Shown here: positions 1 to 4,523 of the stretch, piece after piece
How positions within the stretch are numbered: the first letter of the stretch is position 1
Layout: each line of letters opens with the position of its first letter
Origin: Eubacteriales bacterium
GTDB taxonomy: Bacteria > Bacillota > Clostridia > Oscillospirales > Oscillospiraceae
Length of the DNA stretch: 5,167 nucleotides
Direction: 5' to 3'
Assembly (NCBI GenBank): GCA_030528965.1
Contig: JAUMXS010000083.1
Location: 1 to 5,167, forward strand
Made by a program: the position numbers and the translations under genes
The notes under the pieces: generated by a model
Database searches by the model: none
What the model was told of the DNA's origin: nothing
Seen by the model: the letters and a program-made list of their open reading frames with translations, nothing else

Positions 1-1121
1 AGCTGAGCCTTGCTGTCATCCTGGAGCGCGGAGCGGATGGTAACGACGGTCTCGGCGAAGCTCAGGTTTGCGCCCTGAAGGGAATCGCGCATAACTTTGG
101 CCGCGGTGGGTGCCCAGCAGCCGTTCTCGATGAGGGCGACCTTACGGTTCTGATAGGCATGTTCGTTCAGGTCGCAGATGAGTTCACGCATAAAGGGGAA
201 GATCTTTCCGTTATAGGTCGTGGTGGCAAGGACGAGGGTGGAATAACGGAAAGCGTCGGCGACGACCTGCGCCATATCGCATCGGGCGAGGTCATAGACG
301 ACAACGGGCTTCTCGGTTTTTTCGCGCAGGAGTTCGGCAAAGAGGGTAACGGCATCTTTGGTGTGTCCGTAAACGGAGGTATAGGCGATCACGATGCCCT
401 CTTCCTCGGGGCGATAGGCAGACCAGGTATCATAGAGGCTGAGGTAATGGCCGAGGTTCTCGGTCAGGACGGGGCCATGGAGGGGGCAGATGGTCTGGAT
501 ATCGAGGGTGGCGGCCTTTTTCAGGAGGGCCTGAACGTTTTTGCCGAACTTGCCGACAATGCCGATGAAATAGCGTCTGGCCTCATCGTCCCAGGGTTCC
601 TCGACGTCGAGGGCGCCGAACTTACCGAAACCGTCGGCGGCGAAGAGGATCTTGGTCGCGGGGTCATAGGAAACGAGGACTTCGGGCCAGTGGACCATGG
701 GGGCCTCGACGAAGGCGAGGGCATGCTTGCCGAAGGAGACGACGTCGCCTTCCTTCACGACCATGCGTCTGTCGGCGTAATCGGAGCCGAAGAACTGCTT
801 CATGATCACGAAGGCCTTAGCGGAAGAGATAACGACGGCCTCGGGGAACTTCCGAAGGAAAGCATGGATACCGGCGGCATGGTCGGGCTCCATGTGATGA
901 ACGACGAGGTAATCGGGGGTTTTATCACCGAGGACGGCAACGATCTTATCGAGCCATTCGGGGATAAAGTTCTGATCGACGGTATCGAGGACGGCGATCT
1001 TCTCATCAAGGATAACATAGGAGTTGTAGGAAATACCGTTGGGGACGACATACTGTCCTTCAAAGAGATCAACGGCATGGTCATTGACACCCACGAATTT
1101 CACATCTTCATGAATAAACAT
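1..1121 (-). CDS. fprA: Class-A flavodiiron protein (FprA-type A flavoprotein), 3' end cut by window edge
   Basis: Cytoplasmic flavodiiron protein; family members reduce O2 to water and/or NO to N2O using electrons from rubredoxin or a flavoreductase, protecting anaerobes from oxidative or nitrosative stress. I translated the minus strand: 373 complete codons are present. The N-terminal metallo-beta-lactamase-like domain (about residues 1-240) keeps all six expected diiron ligands: H76, E78 and D80 in the HMEPDH motif, then H144, D163 and H215. A flavodoxin-like domain follows, with the FMN phosphate loop YTSVYGHT (247-254) and a second FMN loop around TTTYNGK (300-306). Only roughly the last 20-35 residues should be missing, judged from the usual ~400-residue length. 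The ATG at 1121 is preceded by AAAGGAGA (1133-1140), 11 bases upstream. It is monocistronic here with its own promoter. Codons are strongly C-ending (GCC, CTC, GTC, CCC), unlike the plus-strand genes. The O2 versus NO preference cannot be read from sequence. Confidence 0.93.
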   Translation of the reverse strand, partial: MFIHEDVKFVGVNDHAVDLFEGQYVVPNGISYNSYVILDEKIAVLDTVDQNFIPEWLDKIVAVLGDKTPDYLVVHHMEPDHAAGIHAFLRKFPEAVVISSAKAFVIMKQFFGSDYADRRMVVKEGDVVSFGKHALAFVEAPMVHWPEVLVSYDPATKILFAADGFGKFGALDVEEPWDDEARRYFIGIVGKFGKNVQALLKKAATLDIQTICPLHGPVLTENLGHYLSLYDTWSAYRPEEEGIVIAYTSVYGHTKDAVTLFAELLREKTEKPVVVYDLARCDMAQVVADAFRYSTLVLATTTYNGKIFPFMRELICDLNEHAYQNRKVALIENGCWAPTAAKVMRDSLQGANLSFAETVVTIRSALQDDSKAQ

Positions 1122-1182
1122 AGTACGGCAAATCTCCTTTCAAAAAACGTGAACCGGGATCGGCGCACAGCGCACGGCGCAT

Positions 1183-1212
1183 ATTATAAAGCACACGGAG
1201 CGCGGCTGTCAA
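1183..1212 (-). promoter_or_regulatory. Sigma-A-type promoter of the flavodiiron gene
   Basis: Read on the minus strand, TTGACA (1207-1212) and TATAAT (1183-1188) are both exact consensus hexamers separated by 18 bp. Transcription should start near 1176, giving a leader of about 55 bases before the ATG at 1121. It lies between the DUF6504-like stop codon (1252) and fprA, so fprA can be transcribed independently. I saw no convincing PerR-like or other operator. The 1122-1251 gap holds nothing else I can support. Confidence 0.8.
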
Positions 1213-1251
1213 TTCCCCGTTTTTACGGATCTCCGAAGCATGCGCCGCGGT

Positions 1252-1512
1252 TCAGTCATAGTCCTCCCGTGCCTCGACGAACCAGCGGTTTCCCTCCTGA
1301 AAGAGGAAGGTCTCCTTGCCGGCGATCACGACGGTATAGCGGATCCCGCCGCCGCCGACTTTACGGGCGCCGGCACGGCATTTATATACGACTCTCTCGA
1401 TGATAAAGACACGGCCGTTTTTCCAGCGGATGGACCGCGGCTGGATGTCTCCGTTCTGGTCCACGTCGAGATTGACGGCAACATAAACTTTTTTGCAGGG
1501 CATATCGTCCAT
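1252..1512 (-). CDS. Small DUF6504-like protein, divergent from the repair cassette
   Basis: An 86-residue soluble protein of unknown function. The central and C-terminal part resembles what I recall of the DUF6504 family: an N-terminal KKVYVAVNLDVDQNG strand-turn (8-21), then RSIRWKNGRVFIIERV (26-41), and the hallmark glycine-rich GGGGIRYTVVIAGKETFLF (53-71) followed by RWFVE (76-80). It looks like a compact all-beta domain with no signal peptide, membrane segment or obvious catalytic motif. The frame is open up to 1659. I chose the ATG at 1512 because GGAGGT (1519-1524) sits 6 bases upstream and conserved sequence begins just after it; the ATG at 1530 is a weaker alternative. It is transcribed away from the XRE gene from a promoter inside the shared operator region, which ties it to the DNA-damage cassette. 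Family assignment is from memory and function is unknown. Confidence 0.8.
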   Translation of the reverse strand: MDDMPCKKVYVAVNLDVDQNGDIQPRSIRWKNGRVFIIERVVYKCRAGARKVGGGGIRYTVVIAGKETFLFQEGNRWFVEAREDYD

Positions 1513-1518
1513 AAGAAA

Positions 1519-1524
1519 ACCTCC
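1519..1524 (-). promoter_or_regulatory. Ribosome binding site deciding the DUF6504-like start
   Basis: GGAGGT on the minus strand lies 6 bases before the ATG at 1512. It argues against the longer frame reaching to 1659, whose first ATG would lie upstream of the predicted transcription start near 1600 and so could not be translated from that promoter. Confidence 0.8.
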
Positions 1525-1543
1525 GATCATAAGAAGATCCCGG

Positions 1544-1572
1544 TTGACACACGGTATTTCGTGAGTTATGAT
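1544..1572 (+). promoter_or_regulatory. Promoter for the XRE-immA-polymerase operon
   Basis: TTGACA (1544-1549), a 17 bp spacer and TATGAT (1567-1572, one mismatch to TATAAT) form a near-perfect sigma-A promoter. Transcription should begin near 1579, leaving a leader of about 118 bases to the XRE start at 1697. The spacer contains the half-site ATTTCGTG (1556-1563), and the start point falls inside operator A, so a bound repressor should block it. It points toward, and transcribes through, the minus-strand promoter at 1607-1635. Confidence 0.8.
1548..1563. promoter_or_regulatory. Operator D: degenerate half-site in the plus-strand promoter
   Basis: ATTTCGTG (1556-1563) repeats the right arm of operators A and B exactly. 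The matching left arm (1548-1551, CACA) is degenerate. It sits in the -35/-10 spacer of the plus-strand promoter, 32 bp from operator A when the 14 bp cores are aligned, so it fits the roughly three-turn spacing of the series. Confidence 0.5.
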
Positions 1573-1575
1573 GTC

Positions 1576-1597
1576 AACACGAACGACATTTCGTGTT
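1576..1597. promoter_or_regulatory. Operator A: perfect 8 bp inverted repeat
   Basis: AACACGAA (1576-1583) and TTCGTGTT (1590-1597) are perfect inverted arms around a 6 bp centre. The core CGAACGACATTTCG (1580-1593) matches the Gram-positive LexA box CGAAC-N4-GTTCG in 9 of 10 defined positions. The site covers the predicted start of the plus transcript (about 1579) and ends just short of the minus transcript start (about 1600), an ideal place to repress both. Likely binder: the adjacent XRE protein, with LexA as the alternative. Confidence 0.75.
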
Positions 1598-1606
1598 TGT
1601 GGGAGC

Positions 1607-1635
1607 ATTATATCGCGAACAGCATTTCGTGTCAA
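1607..1635 (-). promoter_or_regulatory. Promoter for the DUF6504-like gene, facing the plus-strand promoter
   Basis: On the minus strand TTGACA (1630-1635) and TATAAT (1607-1612), both exact consensus, are separated by exactly 17 bp. The predicted start is near 1600, giving a leader of about 88 bases to the ATG at 1512. Operator B lies in its spacer and touches the -35. Its transcript runs leftward across the plus-strand promoter, so the two promoters are face to face rather than back to back. Confidence 0.82.
1614..1631. promoter_or_regulatory. Operator B: inverted repeat in the minus-strand promoter
   Basis: CGCGAA (1614-1619) and TTCGTG (1626-1631) flank a 6 bp centre, with one mismatched pair. 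The core CGAACAGCATTTCG differs from operator A only by two swapped central bases (AG for GA). It occupies the spacer of the minus-strand promoter and overlaps the first bases of its -35. Confidence 0.7.
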
Positions 1636-1646
1636 CGGTATATTTT

Positions 1647-1664
1647 GACGAAAAGTCATTCGTG
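1647..1664. promoter_or_regulatory. Operator C: inverted repeat upstream of the minus-strand -35
   Basis: ACGAA (1648-1652) and TTCGT (1659-1663) flank a 6 bp centre, the same geometry as operators A and B but with a less similar centre. It lies behind the minus-strand -35 and within the leader of the XRE transcript, 33 bp from operator B start to start. Confidence 0.6.
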
Positions 1665-1696
1665 TATCGATGACGGGAACGAAAGGGGTACGGAAG

Positions 1697-2125
1697 ATGG
1701 TATTCGGTGACAGACTGCGGGAGAAGCGGCAGGAAGCGGAGCTGACGCAGGCGGAGCTGGCGAAGCTCGTAGGGGTGACCTGCCGGACGATCCAGAATTA
1801 TGAACTGGGCAGCCGGCGTCCGGCGAACATGGAGGTCATCCAGAAGCTGGCGGAAGCGCTGGGAGTGACGGCGGAATATCTGCTGGGCAGCAGCGGAACG
1901 TATATCGTGGAAGCCCGGGAGAAGGGCGGCGCGAAGGCGGCGCGGGATATAGAGCGGCTGGTGGAAGAAGTGACGGGTCTGTTTGCGGGCGGAGAGCTGA
2001 GCGAGGAAGCGCTGGACGGTGCGATGCGGGCTCTGAACGACGCTTACTGGCTGGCGCGCGAGAAGAACAAGAAGTATGCGCCGGGGAAAAAGGCCGGGAC
2101 AGCGGAGAATTCGGAGAAGAAATGA
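1697..2125 (+). CDS. XRE-family helix-turn-helix regulator, likely repressor of the cassette
   Basis: A 142-residue cytoplasmic DNA-binding protein. Residues 3-64 form a classical XRE/Cro-type HTH: FGDRLREKR, then LTQAELAKLVGVTCRTIQNYELGSRRP (16-42, recognition helix around CRTIQNYE) and the closing VIQKLAEALGVTAEYLLG. A helical linker follows, then a C-terminal segment VTGLFAGGELSEEALDGAMRAL and AREKNKKY (120-127), which I recognise as a recurrent tail of regulators paired with ImmA-type peptidases in gut Clostridia. The frame opens at 1670, but the ATG at 1697 is better placed: AAAGGGG (1682-1688) lies 8 bases upstream and FGDRLRE directly follows. It is the first gene of the plus-strand operon, 46 bases before immA, and sits next to the operator cluster, so autorepression is likely. 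By analogy with ImmR and DdrO it would be inactivated by its partner protease; the cleavage site is not identifiable here. Confidence 0.88.
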   Translation: MVFGDRLREKRQEAELTQAELAKLVGVTCRTIQNYELGSRRPANMEVIQKLAEALGVTAEYLLGSSGTYIVEAREKGGAKAARDIERLVEEVTGLFAGGELSEEALDGAMRALNDAYWLAREKNKKYAPGKKAGTAENSEKK

Positions 2126-2159
2126 GGAAGAGATCTGTCAGACGGGTTTGCGGCGGAAC

Positions 2160-2164
2160 GGAGG
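2160..2164 (+). promoter_or_regulatory. Ribosome binding site deciding the ImmA-like start
   Basis: GGAGG lies 7 bases upstream of the ATG at 2172. The frame is open back to 2076, but that upstream part overlaps the XRE gene, reads as an arginine-rich shadow and has no comparable site. Confidence 0.75.
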
Positions 2165-2171
2165 CGACGGG

Positions 2172-2681
2172 ATGCATACGGATGAACTCATAGCGACGGG
2201 CCGCCGTCTGGTACGGCGTTTCGGAACGCGCGATCCGTTTCAGATCGCGTCGGGGCTGGGCATTGAGCTTATGTTCCGGGATGATTTCGGCCCGCTCAAG
2301 GGGATGTACCGGCAGATCATGCGGAACCGGTTCATTTTCATCAACGCGCAGCTGCCGGAACCGCTGCAGAAGATCGTGTGCGCGCATGAACTGGGTCACG
2401 ATCAGCTGCACCGGCATCTCATTGCGGAAAGTTCCGCGATGTATGAATTCATGCTGTACGATATGACTGCGAAGCCGGAATATGAGGCGAATGTCGTGGC
2501 GGCGGAGATTTTGCTGGATGATGAGGAGATGCTGGAATATATAAGATACGGCTACTCGGACGGGCAGATCGCGGCCGCGATGCAGACGGACCGGAATCTG
2601 GTCGCACTGAAGGCGGCGAAGCTGCGGCGTGAGGGCTATGCGCTGCGTGAGACGGAACATCGAAGCGATTTTCTGAAATAG
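2172..2681 (+). CDS. immA: ImmA/IrrE-family zinc metallo-endopeptidase
   Basis: A 169-residue soluble metallopeptidase of the ImmA/IrrE family (COG2856-like), of usual length for the single-domain form. The zinc motif HELGH is at residues 72-76 in CAHELGHDQLHRH, with H72 and H76 as ligands and E73 as catalytic base. The downstream PEYEANVVAAEILL (102-115) supplies the expected third zinc ligand, probably E105. The N-terminal half has the family pattern DPFQIASGLGIEL and KGMYRQIMRNRFIFIN. The C-terminal part (about 122-160) is a small helical region resembling an HTH-like tail. Family members cleave an XRE-type repressor, as ImmA does to ImmR in ICEBs1 and IrrE does to DdrO after DNA damage in Deinococcus. 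The XRE gene immediately upstream (46-base gap) is the obvious substrate. How it would sense damage is not visible. Specific function is inferred from family and neighbours. Confidence 0.9.
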   Translation: MHTDELIATGRRLVRRFGTRDPFQIASGLGIELMFRDDFGPLKGMYRQIMRNRFIFINAQLPEPLQKIVCAHELGHDQLHRHLIAESSAMYEFMLYDMTAKPEYEANVVAAEILLDDEEMLEYIRYGYSDGQIAAAMQTDRNLVALKAAKLRREGYALRETEHRSDFLK

Positions 2682-2744
2682 GCAGCAAACGGGAAAATCG
2701 CTCTTCCGCCGGGTAAGTGGGTGCGCCGGGGATCTCACAGGAGC

Positions 2745-2893
2745 ACTCCCCTTTCACGGCGCATACAGGGCCTCATACGGGTACTCCCCTTTCACTGTGC
2801 ACACCGGGCCGCGCACGGTTTTCCCTTACACGGCACATACCGGCCCTTACACGATTTCCCCCCTGCCCGGCGCGCACCGGGCCGCGCAGGGGT
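2745..2893 (+). repeat. Degenerate tandem repeat, about four 36-38 bp units
   Basis: Four head-to-tail units can be aligned: 2745-2782 (38 bp), 2783-2820 (38 bp), 2821-2856 (36 bp) and 2857-2893 (37 bp), with a partial fifth trailing to about 2910. Units 1 and 2 both begin ACTCCCCTTTCAC. The shared pattern is a C/T-rich start, then CACGGCGCACACCGGGCC-like sequence, then GCGCACGGTT. The block is C-rich on the plus strand (2821-2880 has 28 C and 12 G) while the flanking genes are G-rich. Lengths are not multiples of three, so a coding role is unlikely. It lies inside the operon between immA and the polymerase gene. Confidence 0.75.
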
Positions 2894-2940
2894 GTACCCG
2901 GCTTTACGCGAAAAGATCCAAAGGAGAAAAAAGGTCAAAG

Positions 2941-2950
2941 GAAAGGAGGG
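2941..2950 (+). promoter_or_regulatory. Strong ribosome binding site for the GTG start of the polymerase gene
   Basis: GAAAGGAGGG is nearly a full complement of the 16S rRNA tail and ends 7 bases before the GTG at 2958. It decides the start in favour of this GTG over the far upstream ATG at 2721, which would force translation through the repeat block. Confidence 0.88.
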
Positions 2951-2957
2951 CACGCAG

Positions 2958-4478
2958 GTGGAGCACGGAGCGGAAAAGGAAAGGGTCTATATTGCGATCG
3001 ACCTCAAGTCGTTTTATGCCTCGGTGGAATGCCGGGAGCGCGGACTGGATCCGCTGGACACCAATCTGGTCGTAGCGGACGAGAGCCGCACGGACAAAAC
3101 GATCTGCCTTGCGGTGACGCCCTCTTTGAAGGCATACGGCATTTCGGGCCGCGGCCGGCTGTTTGAGGTCCTGCAGCACATCCGGGAAGCGAACGCGGGC
3201 CGGCGGCACAATGCGCCGGGTCGGAAGCTCATCGGCTCGTCCTGTTTTTTTTCGGAGCTGCAGGCGAATCCGGAGCTGGCGATCGACTTTATCATCGCGC
3301 CGCCGAGGATGGCGTATTACATGGCGTACAGTACGCAGATCTACGATATTTATATGAAGTATGTGGCCCCGGAGGACATCATCGTCTATTCGATCGACGA
3401 AGTTTTCATGGACGTGACGGATTATCTGAAGGGGAGCGGAAAGACGCCGCGGGAATTTGCGATGATGATGATCCGGGATGTGCTGCGCACGACGGGGATC
3501 ACGGCGACGGCAGGCATCGGGACGAATCTGTATTTGTGCAAGGTGGCGATGGATATCGTGGCGAAGCACCTTCCGGGGGATAAGGACGGGGTCCGTATAG
3601 CGGAGCTGGATGAACGGAGCTACCGGGAGACGCTCTGGATGCATCAGCCGCTCACGGATTTCTGGCGGATCGGCCGCGGCTACTCGAAGAAGCTGGAAGA
3701 GAACGGGATGTTCACGATGGGGGACGTCGCGCGCTGTTCGCTGAAGAACGAGGAGCTGCTGTATAAGCTGTTCGGGAAGAATGCGGAGCTGCTGATCGAT
3801 CATGCGTGGGGGTGGGAACCCTGCACGGTGGAGGCGATCCGGAACTATCGTCCGAGGACGAACAGTCTGAGTTCCGGGCAGGTACTGCACAGGGCGTATG
3901 AGTCGGAGGAGGCGAAGCTGGTCCTTCGGGAGATGGCGGATCTGCTGGTGCTGGATCTGGTGGAAAAGGGGCTTGTCACGGATCAGATCGTTGTCACGAT
4001 AGGCTATGACGTGGAGAATCTGAGCGACCCTGCGCGCAGCGGGAGATACACGGGAGAGGTCATAGAGGACCATTACGGCCGCCGGGTGCCGAAATACGCA
4101 CACGGGACAGCCAATCTGGGAAAATACACGTCATCGACGAAGGAGATCATGCAGGCGGTGTCGGAGCTATTTGACCGGATCACGAACCGGGAACTGCTGG
4201 TACGGCGTCTGAATATCACGGCGGCGCATGTGATCCGGGAAACGGAGATCCCGGCTCCGGAAGAGACGGAGCAGATCGATCTGTTCACGGATTACGGAGA
4301 GCGTGCCAGACAGAGGCGGGCGGAGCAAAAACGCCTGGACCGGGAAAAGCGGCAGCAGCGGGCGGTACTGTCGATCAAGCGGAAATACGGGAAGAACGCC
4401 ATACTGCGCGGAATGAATCTGGAGAAAGGCGCGACGGCGCGGGACCGGAATGCGCAGATCGGCGGTCATCGGGCCTAA
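2958..4478 (+). CDS. Y-family (translesion) DNA polymerase, UvrX/DinB-like
   Basis: A 506-residue error-prone polymerase of the Y family, the lesion-bypass output of the cassette. The first palm motif is YIAIDLKSFYASVE (11-24), with catalytic D15 and likely steric-gate Y20. The second is VYSIDEVFMD (143-152), with catalytic D147 and E148. The spacing between them (132 residues) exceeds that of E. coli Pol IV (D8 to D103), implying an insertion around residues 74-108. RIGRGYSKKLEENGMFTMGDVA (encoded near 3667-3732) fits the helix-hairpin-helix thumb. RPRTNSLSSGQVL starts the little finger. QIDLF (439-443) matches the beta-clamp-binding consensus QL[SD]LF. A basic tail ends in KYGKNAILRGMNLEKGAT and IGGHRA, like UvrX/YqjW-type polymerases. 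A start at GTG 2958 is supported by GAAAGGAGGG. It is followed 45 bases later by a YolD-like gene, a frequent partner. Catalytic residues are intact, so it should be active. Confidence 0.93.
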   Translation: MEHGAEKERVYIAIDLKSFYASVECRERGLDPLDTNLVVADESRTDKTICLAVTPSLKAYGISGRGRLFEVLQHIREANAGRRHNAPGRKLIGSSCFFSELQANPELAIDFIIAPPRMAYYMAYSTQIYDIYMKYVAPEDIIVYSIDEVFMDVTDYLKGSGKTPREFAMMMIRDVLRTTGITATAGIGTNLYLCKVAMDIVAKHLPGDKDGVRIAELDERSYRETLWMHQPLTDFWRIGRGYSKKLEENGMFTMGDVARCSLKNEELLYKLFGKNAELLIDHAWGWEPCTVEAIRNYRPRTNSLSSGQVLHRAYESEEAKLVLREMADLLVLDLVEKGLVTDQIVVTIGYDVENLSDPARSGRYTGEVIEDHYGRRVPKYAHGTANLGKYTSSTKEIMQAVSELFDRITNRELLVRRLNITAAHVIRETEIPAPEETEQIDLFTDYGERARQRRAEQKRLDREKRQQRAVLSIKRKYGKNAILRGMNLEKGATARDRNAQIGGHRA

Positions 4479-4510
4479 GTCCGGACAAAAACCACCGCCC
4501 AAGCCCGGAT

Positions 4511-4520
4511 AAAGGAGAGG
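4511..4520 (+). promoter_or_regulatory. Ribosome binding site of the YolD-like gene
   Basis: AAAGGAGAGG precedes the ATG at 4524 with 6 bases between AAAGGAG and the start. It supports the full 172-residue protein rather than a start at the internal ATG at 4611, where the conserved domain begins but no comparable site is seen. Confidence 0.75.
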
Positions 4521-4523
4521 AAA

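Larger units (their letters stand above)
2682..2957 (+). other. Long intergenic spacer between immA and the polymerase gene
   Basis: This 276-base gap is unusually long for the operon, whose other gaps are about 45 bases. It carries the tandem repeat block (2745-2893) and ends with the strong ribosome binding site of the polymerase gene. I see no convincing promoter or intrinsic terminator. Short GC-rich dyads such as CCCGG/CCGGG around 2866-2881 could form hairpins but have no T-run after them. All three plus frames stay open through much of it. Confidence 0.6.

Noticed and set aside
1217..1228. CCGT-TTTT-ACGG dyad as a terminator for the DUF6504-like gene
   Set aside because: Only a 4 bp stem and no T-run following it in the minus-strand direction, so it is too weak to call.
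159..1403. Long plus-strand frame of 414 codons opposite the flavodiiron gene
   Set aside because: It is antisense to fprA, whose minus-strand translation carries every diiron ligand and FMN motif. The plus frame is low-complexity (G, E, D rich), has no ribosome binding site or family resemblance, and arises from C-ending codons on the other strand.
1513..1659. Longer form of the DUF6504-like protein starting at 1659
   Set aside because: It would begin upstream of the predicted transcript start near 1600 and translate the operators; GGAGGT at 1519-1524 marks the ATG at 1512.
1670..1696. Upstream ATG for the XRE regulator at 1670
   Set aside because: It adds nine unconserved residues, and its upstream sequence lacks a good ribosome binding site, whereas the ATG at 1697 has AAAGGGG at suitable spacing.
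2745..2910. Repeat block as a CRISPR array
   Set aside because: Units are contiguous and degenerate along their whole length, with no constant repeat alternating with unique spacers, and no cas genes are present.
2721..2957. N-terminal extension of the polymerase from an ATG at 2721
   Set aside because: It would translate the tandem repeats, whose 36-38 bp period changes frame. No ribosome binding site supports it, and the GTG at 2958 has a near-perfect one right before the conserved palm motif.
2904..4103. Minus-strand frame of 399 codons across the polymerase gene
   Set aside because: Arg/His/Pro-rich shadow of a confidently identified plus-strand polymerase, with no start signal or family motif.
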